64,000 nucleotides of DNA from Terriglobia bacterium (GCA_020073185.1 JAIQFT010000013.1:88284-152283); one strand, 5' to 3'. Counted from the first letter of the stretch, positions 51,702 to 59,797 are shown. Program-made: numbers and translations. The notes: generated by a model from the letters alone, not told the origin.

Positions 51702-51971
51702 ATGGGACGAAGAGCCGCGGCACCGGTGCCTGGAAAGCGCAAGAGTCTTCCGGTCAAGCTCCCCGATGACCTTGCGTTAGACTTATGGGTCTTTTGCGAA
51801 CTGCATCACGGTGCCCCCCATAATCGGATCGTTGAAAAGGCAGTTCGAAAATTCATCGATGATGAACTGAATGACAATCCTCCGGCACGGCAGAGGTTTG
51901 AGGAGTTGAAGTCGAAAATCGTGGTTCGCACGCCCCTGCAAATCGTGCGGATGTCACCTGACGGTATTTAG
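51702..51971 (+). CDS. Ribbon-helix-helix-like small protein
   Basis: 89 residues, with KSLPVKLPDDLALDLWVFCELHHGAPHNRIVEKAVRKFIDDEL, a short strand (LPVKLP) followed by two helices as in RHH regulators and antitoxins. No toxin-like partner follows directly. Located at the start of a lower-GC island. The palindromes upstream fit self-regulation. Confidence 0.6.
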   Translation: MGRRAAAPVPGKRKSLPVKLPDDLALDLWVFCELHHGAPHNRIVEKAVRKFIDDELNDNPPARQRFEELKSKIVVRTPLQIVRMSPDGI

Positions 51972-52021
51972 GATAGGGGGCGCTGACAGCAACGGGTTCG
52001 CAACCGCCGACTTGAATTGGA

Positions 52022-52765
52022 ATGGCTAAACCGAGAGAACACCTTTCCCGTGCACCAATCGCCGAGGCACTCATCGACATCCGGGTGCTACCGCGCGAAG
52101 GTATTGCTGCGGACGTATTCATTCCCTTAAAGAACAATCTCGCGAATACATACCCGAAGAGCTCACCGATGAGGTCTATTGAAGCTCGGTTTCAGCTGGA
52201 TCAGGGAAAAGTTTCGGCCGAGAACACCGTTCAATCAAATGTCGGTTGGCTTTTCGAAGCGCAGGGACGCAAGTCCGTAGCTCAGTTCCGAGTGGATGGT
52301 TTCACGTATAACAAACTGGAACCTTATACAACGTGGGAAGAGGTTTTCAGTGAAGCTTACCGGCTGTGGCACCTGTATATCGAATCAGCGAAACCGCTCG
52401 ACGTTACGCGACTGGCCGTTCGGTACATAAATCGTCTTCGTCTCCCAGCGCCTGTCCAACTGAGCAAGTATCTGGCGGCGCCACCCGTGTTGCCACCGCC
52501 GATTCCACAGACAATCCGCGAATTTCTCACGCGCGTTGTGGTTTTTGAGTCAGAGCACAACTCCTCCGCAATCATTACCCAGGCGGTCGAGGCGGCTCTC
52601 GACCCAACGCTAACTCCAGTGTTGTTGGACATTGATGCGTTCCGCGAAGCAACGATCGCGCCCGGGGATCCGTTAATGCCGCAAATGTTCGAGGAGTTAC
52701 GACGTCTTAAGAACGACATTTTCTTTGCGAGTATCACTGAACATACAGTGGAGATGTACGCATGA
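52022..52765 (+). CDS. TIGR04255-family protein
   Basis: The 247-residue product matches TIGR04255: LSRAPIAEALIDIRVLP at the start, QFRVDGFTYNKLEPYTTWEEVFSEAYRLWHLY, and LDVTRLAVRYINRLRLP. The family is sporadic across bacteria and of unknown function, often beside other accessory genes. The next gene overlaps it by four bases (ATGA). GC is lower than in the flanks. Confidence 0.8.
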   Translation: MAKPREHLSRAPIAEALIDIRVLPREGIAADVFIPLKNNLANTYPKSSPMRSIEARFQLDQGKVSAENTVQSNVGWLFEAQGRKSVAQFRVDGFTYNKLEPYTTWEEVFSEAYRLWHLYIESAKPLDVTRLAVRYINRLRLPAPVQLSKYLAAPPVLPPPIPQTIREFLTRVVVFESEHNSSAIITQAVEAALDPTLTPVLLDIDAFREATIAPGDPLMPQMFEELRRLKNDIFFASITEHTVEMYA

Positions 52766-53292
52766 GCACAGCAGTCGCTTCCTTGCAAAACCCCCGGTCC
52801 GGACTCATAAGCCCGGCACGGTCCAGCGGCCGCAGCGATTCGGCTGACAAGCTCGTGGAATTCAGGGAACGCATTCGACAGCACCTACTGGACAGTATTA
52901 GCGTCCGGAGTTCGGCGGAAACCGCTCTCGACCAGTTGAACGAAGTGCGGGACGAAGCGTCTTGCTTAGGCTGGGATGGCTACGGCGCGAAGCCAATAAA
53001 TCTTGCGTCGTACTGGAAGGCAAGAACGTTTCTTGAGACTATGCCAACAACGTCGCCTTTCCCCGAGGTCTCGGTGGCTACCGATGGCGACGTCAGTCTG
53101 GACTGGTTCTTTGGCTCACGCCAAGCGCTTACGCTCAGCATCGCCGGCGACGGCCGAGTCACGTTTGCGTGGGTAAACGGACATCGTACTTATCGCGGCA
53201 CGGACTGGTTTGATGAAGGCATTCCTGCAAGCATTGCTGACGCCGTTTCGCAGTTGGCTAGACAAGCTGAGGGTGCGTCGCGAACCGCTTAG
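52762..53292 (+). CDS. Hypothetical partner of TIGR04255 protein
   Basis: 176 residues with a central SCLGWDGYGAKPINLASYWKARTFLETMP and SVATDGDVSLDWFFGSRQALTLSIAGDG, i.e. the WDGYGAxP motif followed by a beta-sheet that is recurrent in hypothetical proteins of accessory loci. The ATGA overlap with the TIGR04255 gene and a long overlap with the next gene suggest one unit. No enzyme motif is seen. Confidence 0.65.
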   Translation: MSTAVASLQNPRSGLISPARSSGRSDSADKLVEFRERIRQHLLDSISVRSSAETALDQLNEVRDEASCLGWDGYGAKPINLASYWKARTFLETMPTTSPFPEVSVATDGDVSLDWFFGSRQALTLSIAGDGRVTFAWVNGHRTYRGTDWFDEGIPASIADAVSQLARQAEGASRTA

Positions 53293-53743
53293 GAGTGTTC
53301 ACGGCGCGGCCATCGAACTAGCGGCCGAGGAGCGGCTTTCACGTTTTCTCTATAGCCGTAGCAAGTACTGGCGTTCGGCTAATAAAGCGAAACCCGACGC
53401 ATTTACTCCGTTTCCTCACCAGAGTTTGTCAACAGCTCATATCACGGGCATGGCCGACCGAGCAATTTGGGATTTGTCCAAGTCAACGTTGGGCAACGAT
53501 CCGGGCCGCGACAAGGTCTACGCACGCGCTGATCTTGATGTCGCGGACGTTCTGATGCAAAAATTGCAGGCGTTCAGAGACAATCATCCCTTTGAGCGTC
53601 ACACAAACATAATCGGTTGGCCACACCTGTCTGATCCCGCTGAACAAAAGGCACTCTGGCTTCAGATCGCCCTGGAGTTAAGCCTAGCAGCTACGTTGCA
53701 AATAAGCGCGGTACCAGTCTCGAAATCGAAGCGAATCGACTAG
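53210..53743 (+). CDS. Third gene of the TIGR04255 cassette, unknown
   Basis: 177 residues: SRFLYSRSKYWRSANKAKPDAFTPFPHQSLSTAHITGM and RTDLD-like GRDKVYARADLDVADVLMQKLQ, ending HTNIIGWPHLSDPAEQKALWLQIALEL. It appears to be a small RxKPxAF...HxxLS-type protein, seen in my memory as a recurrent accessory-locus protein, without known function. The start is uncertain because 83 bases overlap the previous gene; GTG at 53273 is an alternative. Confidence 0.55.
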   Translation: MMKAFLQALLTPFRSWLDKLRVRREPLRSVHGAAIELAAEERLSRFLYSRSKYWRSANKAKPDAFTPFPHQSLSTAHITGMADRAIWDLSKSTLGNDPGRDKVYARADLDVADVLMQKLQAFRDNHPFERHTNIIGWPHLSDPAEQKALWLQIALELSLAATLQISAVPVSKSKRID

Positions 53744-53754
53744 CGAGCCTAGCT

Positions 53755-54414
53755 TTACTGGCCGTTAGAGATCTTCAATCTTGAGCTTGGTGTCGGCGTT
53801 TTTCCAGGCGGCATTGAATTGCTGGCCGACCCATTCGGCAGGTTCATGCCGCTTTCGGCAAACAGCGTGGCGGCGTCGAGGTCGTCGGGATATTTCTTTA
53901 CCAGCTCGCGCATGGCGGCGTTGTAGGCAAGATCGAGCGCGTGATAGTCCTCGGTCGCCTGGTTGGTGTAGCGCGTGGCCAGAGCTGCAATGTAGTCGCG
54001 CTCGACAGCCGGGCCGTCGGCAGCGAGGTGGCGGGCTTTCTGGATGGCGTCGTACGCCTGCTTTTCGCGCTCCGCGTCAATCGGCAGGTTGTAGTTGGGA
54101 CCGACGACAAGGGCGATTCCCCACTGCGCCATCGCCATATTGGGATCGAGCTTCGCCGCCTGCTGGAAACACTTCTCCGCTTCATTGTGATTGAAGCCGT
54201 AGTCGAGCGCCATGCCCTGATCGAACAGCTTCTGCGCTTCGGGGCTGGTAGTCCTAACCGGGTGATGCACATTGCCGAATCCGGAGACCCGGCAGACCGA
54301 TTTGGCGGCGGGTGTCGAATGGTCGTGCTGAGCAAGAACGACAGAGCACAACAGCACGTAGACGCAGATCACCAGCATTTTGCGTGAAGAAGACCAGGAG
54401 AGCGAAATCCTCAT
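53755..54414 (-). pseudogene. TPR-repeat secreted protein with internal deletion
   Basis: The ATG at 54414 (strong GGAGG site) begins a signal peptide and an acidobacterial-type TPR protein (KLFDQGMALDYGFNHNEAEKCFQQAAKLDPNMAMAQWGIAL). After LFAESGMNLP the frame goes astray; in another frame the family's usual C-terminal end appears (EWVGQQFNAAWKNADTKLKIEDL, stop at 53765). The intervening portion of roughly 300 residues seen in such proteins is absent. The fused piece is therefore a deletion product rather than a simple frameshift. Confidence 0.65.
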
Positions 54415-54567
54415 GCCATCCTCCTGCGGTTTCCATGGCGGAGCAACGTAGCACCGCCCGCGGCTGCAGGCCAAAGGGCCCCCCCTGGCGGCGAGAAATG
54501 CGCGTGCATGCGGTGTCAACCGCGGCTAATATCTCTGACGTTAGCGCCTGAGGCTTGGAAGCCTCCT

Positions 54568-55485
54568 ATGATCACGCACCTACGCGCCAAAAATATCCCA
54601 ATCTTGTTGCACAATCGTTCGTGGTTGGCATTCGCCGTAATCGTGCTGTTGAACACGGCTGCATTCGCTGGCGATAGTCTAGAGGAACATCTCAATGCGG
54701 AGTACTCGGGAAAAGTGCTGACGCAACGTCATTTTCTTTCCGGTCACAAGCTGGTCTATGACGCCGAGGGGAATCCAGCCTCGGGTTCGCGGGTTGGCCC
54801 TTGGACGCTGGACGGAAAGATTCGAGTTCAGCAAATTAACCTGCGCGGCAGTTCGACCATCGACATTCGCGGAGAGCGCCTGCTGCTGATTAGTGGTTCT
54901 GACAAGAATCCGTCGCAAGACTTCTTTGAGACATTCGTGGACTTTTTCGAGCAGAACAACAACCTAAGACGGCATCTAAGCAGTGAAGAATGGAAAAAGT
55001 TGCGAGACAAGCAACAGGTACAGATTTCGATCACGCGGCCGGCTGGTTTCGACGAAACCTCGGCTGGTGCCGCGATAATGAAGGTCTTTCTCGCCCCGGG
55101 TGAACGCCTCTCTGACTTTGTTCCCGATTATTGGAAGTCTCGTGCACAACAAACGCAAGGAACGCCAGGTTCGCCGCAGTCGCTTCCGCCGAAGGAGCCG
55201 TACAAGGTTGAAGGCGGCGTCACTCCCCCGCACCCCAAAAAAATGCCGGACCCCAGTTACGCCGAACCCGCTCGCCAGATCCGATACCAAGGCACGGTGG
55301 TGTTGTGGATGGTGGTAGACGAATCTGGCGGTGTGCGCGACGTTCGAGTTCAGCGCGCCTTGGGTGCAGGTTTGGACGACAAGGCAGTTGACGCCGTGCG
55401 TCGATGGAGATTTGACCCTGCAACGCTCAACGGAAATCCGGTCGCCGTGCAGATCAACGTCGAAGTGAATTTTCGCTTGTATTGA
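54568..55485 (+). CDS. Exported protein with TonB C-terminal domain
   Basis: The 305-residue product has a signal segment (WLAFAVIVLLNTAAFAGDS), a large unrecognised middle part, and a C-terminal TonB-like domain (RYQGTVVLWMVVDESGGVRDVRVQRALGAGLDDKAVDAVRRWRFDPATLNGNPVAVQI). Unlike true TonB there is no clear N-terminal membrane anchor after cleavage and little proline-rich linker, so it may be a periplasmic TonB-domain protein instead of an energy transducer. The ATG at 54568 was chosen over 54508 because the signal peptide begins there. Confidence 0.78.
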   Translation: MITHLRAKNIPILLHNRSWLAFAVIVLLNTAAFAGDSLEEHLNAEYSGKVLTQRHFLSGHKLVYDAEGNPASGSRVGPWTLDGKIRVQQINLRGSSTIDIRGERLLLISGSDKNPSQDFFETFVDFFEQNNNLRRHLSSEEWKKLRDKQQVQISITRPAGFDETSAGAAIMKVFLAPGERLSDFVPDYWKSRAQQTQGTPGSPQSLPPKEPYKVEGGVTPPHPKKMPDPSYAEPARQIRYQGTVVLWMVVDESGGVRDVRVQRALGAGLDDKAVDAVRRWRFDPATLNGNPVAVQINVEVNFRLY

Positions 55486-55514
55486 ACCTCCTCAACTCGC
55501 GGCGCAACTGGTGT

Positions 55515-55548
55515 AAGCTGACGGCTGAAAGCTGAGAGCTGACAGCCG
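55515..55548. repeat. AGCTGACGGCTGAAAGCTGAGAGCTGACAGC tandem repeat
   Basis: (A)GCTGA(C/A/G) units ending two bases before the ruvA start; same family as in the metallopeptidase gene. Confidence 0.7.
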
Positions 55549-55549
55549 A

Positions 55550-56134
55550 ATGATCGCGCACCTACGCGGCAAGCTGATCGCCAAGCACCCGAACCAGGCC
55601 ATCGTCGAGACCGGCGGCGTCGGCTACGACGTCACCATCAGCGTGCCGACATTTTCCGAGCTGCCCGCGGCCGGGCACGAAGTCGCGCTGCACATCCACA
55701 CCCACGTGCGCGAAGACGCGATCGCGCTGTTCGGCTTCCTGCGCGCAGAGGAGAAGCAGCTTTTCGAGAAGCTGATATCCGTCAGCGGCATCGGGCCCAA
55801 GCTGGCGATTACCATCCTGAGCGGCATGCCGACCCTCGACATGGTGAGCGCCATCCGGAGCAACGATGTCGCGCGCCTGACGCGGATTCCCGGCATCGGC
55901 AAGAAGACGGCGGAGCGCATGGTGCTGGAACTGCGCGACAAGCTGGAGGGCTTCGGCGCCGCGCCGCCCACGCTGGCCGCAACCCCCGCGCAAGAAGACG
56001 TGCTCTCGGCGCTGGTGAATTTGGGATATCAGCGAACGGCGGCGGAACGCGCGGTGGCGATGGCGTCGAAGTCAGGAAGTGGAGCATCGTTCGACGCATT
56101 GTTCCGGGATTCGCTGGCCGCGCTTTCGAAATGA
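55550..56134 (+). CDS. ruvA: Holliday junction helicase subunit RuvA
   Basis: RuvA binds Holliday junctions and recruits RuvB for branch migration. The 194 residues are full length: OB-fold N-terminus (MIAHLRGKLIAKHPNQAIVETGGVGYDVTIS), helix-hairpin-helix motifs (FEKLISVSGIGPKLAITILSG, LTRIPGIGKKTAERMVLELRDKL) and the C-terminal RuvB-binding helix region (EDVLSALVNLGYQRTAAERAV). The start falls right after the AGCTGA repeat, so its ribosome site is unusual. ruvB and ruvC are not adjacent. Confidence 0.96.
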   Translation: MIAHLRGKLIAKHPNQAIVETGGVGYDVTISVPTFSELPAAGHEVALHIHTHVREDAIALFGFLRAEEKQLFEKLISVSGIGPKLAITILSGMPTLDMVSAIRSNDVARLTRIPGIGKKTAERMVLELRDKLEGFGAAPPTLAATPAQEDVLSALVNLGYQRTAAERAVAMASKSGSGASFDALFRDSLAALSK

Positions 56135-56135
56135 T

Positions 56136-56217
56136 TAACCACGGATCGCCACGGATTCACACCGATCGAGCAAAGAAAGAAAAAAACGTGTTCATCCGTA
56201 GAAGTCCGTGGTTCACC
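56136..56217. repeat. AACCACGGATCGCCACGGATTCAC / TTCATCCGTAGAAGTCCGTGG dyad repeat
   Basis: Inverted arms immediately downstream of ruvA, of the CCACGGAT family. Confidence 0.7.
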
Positions 56218-56332
56218 TTTGGGTTTCTTCCCCTGTCCACTTCCGCCCGCGTTAGTCTGCCGCCCATGTTTTCGCCGCGCAATAGAATGACTGGGCTCTC
56301 TGCCGAATGTGCCGCATTCGCATTCTTACTTC

Positions 56333-56866
56333 TCAATTCTTAATTCTTCTTTGCTGGGTGCCTCCGTGCTCCGGCGTTGCATCCGGCTGCCAGCGTTTCA
56401 CCCGCTGCCCCGGCGGAAGCGCGTCGCGCAACTCGCGGATGGTGCGTTTGAACACCGGGTGGCGCACCTCGGGGGCGATCTCGGCCAGCGGTTCCAGCAC
56501 GAAGCGGCGCTCGTGCAGGGCAGGATGGGGAATGGTGAGTTGCGCCGTCTCCACCACCGACGAGCCGAACAGCAGGATGTCCAGGTCAATCACGCGCGGA
56601 CCTTTGGGCTGAAGACGCTTGCGGCCCAGCTCGCGCTCGATGCGCTGCAACGCGGCGAGAAATTGCCGCGGCATCTGGTCGGTGGCAAGAGCGAGCGCGC
56701 AGTTGAGGAACCAAGGCTGCACCAGGAAGTCCACCGGCTCGGTTTCGTAGTACGAGGAAACGGCGGTAACTTCGCCCAGCTCCGAGAGGCGCTCGATGGC
56801 CCGCCGCAGGTTGGCCTGACGGTCGCCAATATTCGATCCCAAAGAGAGATAGGCGATTTTCCGCAT
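56333..56866 (-). CDS. folK: 2-amino-4-hydroxy-6-hydroxymethyldihydropteridine pyrophosphokinase
   Basis: FolK pyrophosphorylates 6-hydroxymethyl-dihydropterin for folate. The 177 residues start AYLSLGSNIGDRQANLRRAIERL, with the substrate-binding YYETEPVDFLVQPWFLNCAL and the catalytic LGRKRLQPKGPRVIDLDILLFG (HPPK signature). The last residues EHGGTQQRRIKN come from repeat DNA. No other folate gene is adjacent. Confidence 0.94.
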   Translation of the reverse strand: MRKIAYLSLGSNIGDRQANLRRAIERLSELGEVTAVSSYYETEPVDFLVQPWFLNCALALATDQMPRQFLAALQRIERELGRKRLQPKGPRVIDLDILLFGSSVVETAQLTIPHPALHERRFVLEPLAEIAPEVRHPVFKRTIRELRDALPPGQRVKRWQPDATPEHGGTQQRRIKN

Positions 56867-56995
56867 TCGACAATAGTTTCCCGTTTCGCGCCCGAACGCG
56901 CAAGAGCGACACGTTCGTAACCTGTTGCGCTACGCGAACGGTTGTCAGTTGCACTACAATCGGAGGTCGACACTGCCACTGGGGTGGCATACGAG

Positions 56996-57736
56996 ATGGC
57001 GTTGCAGTCGCTGCTGTTGAGCCGTGACGACGATGTAATTCGCGTGTTGCGGCGGGTGCTGAACGACCTGGAGATTGACGTCGAGGTTTGCACCGGGCCG
57101 GACAAGGCGGCAGAGCAACTGGCCCGCAAAAAATGGGACGCCATCATCATCGACTGCGACGACGTGCACGGCGCCCTCGACGTGCTGCGCACCGTGCGTC
57201 TGACCACATCTAATAAGACCTCCACCGCCTTCGCCATCATCAATGGTGTCACCAGCGTGCGTAGCGCGTTCGAACTGGGAGCCAACCTGGCGCTGGAAAA
57301 GCCCATCACCGCCGATCGCGCCAAGCACAGCTTCCGCGCCGTGCACGGCATGATGATAGCCGAGCGCCGCCGCTACTACCGCCACCCGGTGGACATGGCG
57401 ATTACCCTGAAATATGAGGACAAGAACAACCAACGCCATTTTGAGATTCTGGCCACGGCCATCAACCTGAGTGAAGGCGGCATGGCGGTAAAGCTGAAAT
57501 CGCTGCCGCCGGACATGAAAGCGGTGGCGACGCTGCACTTCATTTTGCCCGGAACGCACAATTGGATTGAAACCTCCGGCACAATCGCCTGGGTCGACGG
57601 GGAATGCCAAGCCGGCATCCGCTTCGATAATCCGCCCTTCAGCGTCAGGGAACACCTGGCGCAGTGGTTCAACCAGAAAATGAATCCGGAAAAGAAACCG
57701 GTACCCGTACCGGTAAAACGGAGATTCTGGCAGTAG
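56996..57736 (+). CDS. PilZ-domain protein with receiver-like N-terminus
   Basis: The 246 residues start MALQSLLLSRDDDVIRVLRR, a response-receiver-like fold (WDAIIIDCDDVHGALDVLRT with an Asp pair) without all catalytic residues, then a PilZ domain: ERRRYYRHPVDMAITLKYEDK (RxxxR type) and INLSEGGMAVK ((D/N)xSxxG). PilZ domains bind cyclic-di-GMP. The start at 56996 is preferred over TTG at 56942 because it begins the domain. Divergent from folK. Confidence 0.85.
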   Translation: MALQSLLLSRDDDVIRVLRRVLNDLEIDVEVCTGPDKAAEQLARKKWDAIIIDCDDVHGALDVLRTVRLTTSNKTSTAFAIINGVTSVRSAFELGANLALEKPITADRAKHSFRAVHGMMIAERRRYYRHPVDMAITLKYEDKNNQRHFEILATAINLSEGGMAVKLKSLPPDMKAVATLHFILPGTHNWIETSGTIAWVDGECQAGIRFDNPPFSVREHLAQWFNQKMNPEKKPVPVPVKRRFWQ

Positions 57737-57794
57737 CGCCGGGCTTTCGCGTCACCCCGAGACATCGAGGCCAGCGAGCAGGACCCAGAATTCC

Positions 57795-57832
57795 CTTCCG
57801 TCAGTCTCGGTGATCTCCGTCTCCCGGTGGTC
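57795..57832. repeat. CTTCCGTCAGTCTCGGTGATCTCCGTCTCCCGGTGG repeat
   Basis: GGAGACGGAGATCACCGAGAC-like arm downstream of lpxC, related to the CACGGAGAC family. Confidence 0.45.
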
Positions 57833-57842
57833 CAAGATGAGG

Positions 57843-58772
57843 TTACGTGCGGAGTTCGGCGGCCGGCGAGTACGCGGGTTCGGCGGAGGTTTCGTCGGTG
57901 GTTTCTTCCCACAACGTGCGATCGCGCAGCAGGCGTGAGACCAGCGCCGTGTGCATGGCGTGGCCGGCGCGATCGGCGACCACGCGTCCAATGATCCGCC
58001 GGCCGAGCAGCGCCAAGTCGCCGATCAGGTCCAGCACTTTGTGGCGCACGAATTCGTCGGGAAAACGCAGCGGACCGTTGACCACGCGGTCGCGCGTCAG
58101 CACGATCACGTTGTGCTCCGACGCGCCGCGGATCAGGCCCATGTTGCGCATGGCCTTTTCCTGCTCGAGAAAGCCGAAGGTGCGCGCGGGCGCGATCTCG
58201 CGGCGGTACTGGCCATCGCAGAGTTCGACCTCGAAGCTCTCGCGCCCGATCAGCGGGTGCGGAAAGTTGATGGCGTACGAAACCGAGTATCCCGGTGCAG
58301 GATACACCGCGATGAACTTGTCGCCCTCGCGCAACTCCAGTTCGCGCCGGATGCGCAGGTACACGCGCCGGCGGCGTTGCGTCTTTAGTCCGACACTGAT
58401 CACCATGTCCATGAACGGGCGCGCGCTGCCGTCCAGGATGGGCAACTCCAGGTTGTCGAGCTCGACGATCGCATTGTCCACGCCCAGGCCGATGAATGCC
58501 GACAACAGGTGCTCGGTAGTAGAGATCAGCACGCCTTTCTTCATTAGGCTGGTGGCGTAGCTGACGCGGGCGACGTTGCGGCTGTCGGCCTCGACAAGAA
58601 AACCGTCGAGGTCCACCCGGCGGAAGACGATCCCGGTGCCTGCCGGAGCCGGCAGCAGGCGCATGTGCACCGGGGCGCCGGAGTGCAGACCTACGCCTTC
58701 ACATTCGACCGCACTGCGGATTGTTTGCTCGTAAGCCAGAATGAAGGTTCCGGTCGCTCTCCGCGCGGGCAC
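57843..58772 (-). CDS. lpxC: UDP-3-O-acyl-N-acetylglucosamine deacetylase
   Basis: LpxC performs the committed step of lipid A synthesis. The 309 residues include EGVGLHSGAPVHMRLLP, STTEHLLSAFIGLGVDNA with the zinc-binding His in TEHLL, SEHNVIVLTRDRVVNGPLRF, HKVLDLIGDLALLGRRIIG with its zinc His and Asp, and GHAMHTALVSRLL with the catalytic His. GTG at 58772 is the likely start. FtsH, which controls LpxC in enterics, is in the window too. Confidence 0.97.
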   Translation of the reverse strand: MPARRATGTFILAYEQTIRSAVECEGVGLHSGAPVHMRLLPAPAGTGIVFRRVDLDGFLVEADSRNVARVSYATSLMKKGVLISTTEHLLSAFIGLGVDNAIVELDNLELPILDGSARPFMDMVISVGLKTQRRRRVYLRIRRELELREGDKFIAVYPAPGYSVSYAINFPHPLIGRESFEVELCDGQYRREIAPARTFGFLEQEKAMRNMGLIRGASEHNVIVLTRDRVVNGPLRFPDEFVRHKVLDLIGDLALLGRRIIGRVVADRAGHAMHTALVSRLLRDRTLWEETTDETSAEPAYSPAAELRT

Positions 58773-58873
58773 GTTAAGACAGACCCGCGTCCGCCTGGGA
58801 AGTTCCGATCTTCGTCTAACTATTTAACGATGAGTAGATTACATCGGAGGATGCGGAAACCGCTTGTGGCAAA

Positions 58874-59107
58874 TTAACCACATCTGTGGGCATTTTGGAC
58901 GCAACGCCAAGGACGGGACGCGTCGGTCGTGCTAATGCGTGGCGCGCGAAACAGGCTGCTGCCGAAGATCAGGGTCAGGACGAGCAGGATCAGGAACAGG
59001 GCCAGCAGGAAGCGCGCGATGGTGGCGAAGCCCGCAGCCAGGCTGGAAAAGCCGAGCAGCCCGAAGATCAGGGCGCAGACCGCAAAGATGATTGCCCAAG
59101 TGAGCAT
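58874..59107 (-). CDS. DUF1328-type small membrane protein
   Basis: 77 residues: MLTWAIIFAVCALIFGLLGF followed by SSLAAGFATIARFLLALFLI, the DUF1328 two-helix pattern (family members are about 55 residues). The ATG at 59107 matches the family start better than 59131. The C-terminal 25 residues after IFGSSLFR are extra and unrelated. Such proteins are linked to stress in some bacteria, but no function is established. Confidence 0.8.
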   Translation of the reverse strand: MLTWAIIFAVCALIFGLLGFSSLAAGFATIARFLLALFLILLVLTLIFGSSLFRAPRISTTDASRPWRCVQNAHRCG

Positions 59108-59254
59108 GCATGTCGTTAGAAGCATCGGCACGTGCGCGGGGTTGCCGTCATGAGACCCCCGGGTAATTGTCGAGTCGGGTAATCGGCTTGGCGGCTCGCA
59201 TTGCTCTTGCGTTCACAACTACGCAATTACCCGGCCACCCGATTCCGCAATTTC

Positions 59255-59524
59255 CTATTCCGCGCCCGCCTGCACGCGCCGCGCTTCCTGGATGATGCTC
59301 TGGAAGATGCGGGTGATGGCGTCGTGGTCGAACGGGCCGTCGTTGCTCCGGCGGACGCGCTCCAATACCTGTTGCTCGCGTTCGGGATCAATGATCTCCA
59401 TGCCGGTTTGGCGCTTTACCTTGGCCAGCTCGCAGGCCAGCTTGGCTCGGATGTTGAGCAGGTTGAGAAGCTGGCCGTCGAGAACGTCAATGGCGGCGCG
59501 CCAGTCAGATACTTGGGTCGACAT
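59255..59524 (-). CDS. aroQ: AroQ-class chorismate mutase
   Basis: Chorismate mutase turns chorismate into prephenate, the branch point to Phe and Tyr. The 89 residues are a monofunctional AroQ domain: VSDWRAAIDVLDGQLLNLLNIRAKLACELAKVKRQTG with the conserved Arg and Lys, and IIDPEREQQVLERVR. The ATG at 59524 has AGGAG 7 bases upstream and sits just behind an intrinsic terminator and a Phe/Tyr-rich leader ORF, consistent with attenuation. No prephenate dehydratase follows. Confidence 0.92.
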   Translation of the reverse strand: MSTQVSDWRAAIDVLDGQLLNLLNIRAKLACELAKVKRQTGMEIIDPEREQQVLERVRRSNDGPFDHDAITRIFQSIIQEARRVQAGAE

Positions 59525-59538
59525 TGTGGAGTCTCCTG

Positions 59539-59574
59539 AAAAAGCAAAAGCCGCGAACCCTGAGAGTTCGCGGC
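59539..59574 (-). terminator. Intrinsic terminator of the aroQ attenuator
   Basis: On the minus strand GCCGCGAAC (59574-59566) pairs with GTTCGCGGC (59558-59550), a 9-bp stem followed by TTTTGCTTTTT to 59539. It lies between the leader ORF stop and the aroQ ribosome site, so transcripts that end here never reach aroQ. Confidence 0.8.
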
Positions 59575-59636
59575 TTCGGTCCGGAATCTTTGCGCTAGTT
59601 GCTACGGAATGTACGCACAAGCTCCGCCGAAGCCGC
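59570..59636 (-). promoter_or_regulatory. Anti-terminator pairing of the aroQ leader
   Basis: The leader segment GCGGCTTCGG (59636-59627, codons for Gly-Gly-Phe-Gly, shifted) is perfectly complementary to CCGAAGCCGC (59579-59570), which includes the first five bases of the terminator stem. The two pairings exclude each other. A ribosome stalled at the upstream Phe/Tyr codons would leave the first segment free to pair. Confidence 0.7.
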
Positions 59637-59691
59637 CACTCCCGAAGAAGTAGCGGAACGAATAGGCGTAGCTAAATCGAGTGCGAGACAT
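59602..59691 (-). CDS. Phe/Tyr-rich leader peptide upstream of aroQ
   Basis: 29 residues containing five Phe and four Tyr and no Trp; the core RFSYAYSFRYFF has seven aromatics in twelve. The stop codon is 27 bases before the terminator stem. It has no clear ribosome site, and the ATG is only a few bases after the expected transcription start, so translation may be near leaderless. The codon content matches the two end products of chorismate mutase. Confidence 0.7.
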   Translation of the reverse strand: MSRTRFSYAYSFRYFFGSGGFGGACAYIP

Positions 59692-59703
59692 ATGCGCGGG
59701 AGC

Positions 59704-59733
59704 ATCATGCCTCGTCACAGGGGCGTGTGTCAA
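59704..59733 (-). promoter_or_regulatory. Promoter of the aroQ leader
   Basis: TTGACA (59733-59728) and CATGAT (59709-59704) with an 18-base spacer; expected start about seven bases downstream, only a few bases from the leader ATG at 59691. Confidence 0.6.
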
Positions 59734-59797
59734 CCGGTTTCCGTGAATCAGCCTACGCGCTGGTATGGCATACGCCAATACCACGCGCGCACGGAGT

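Noticed and set aside
59602..59784. Reading the leader ORF as a 60-residue protein from an upstream ATG
   Set aside because: That start lies upstream of the promoter boxes at 59704-59733; the shorter 29-residue leader fits the predicted transcript.
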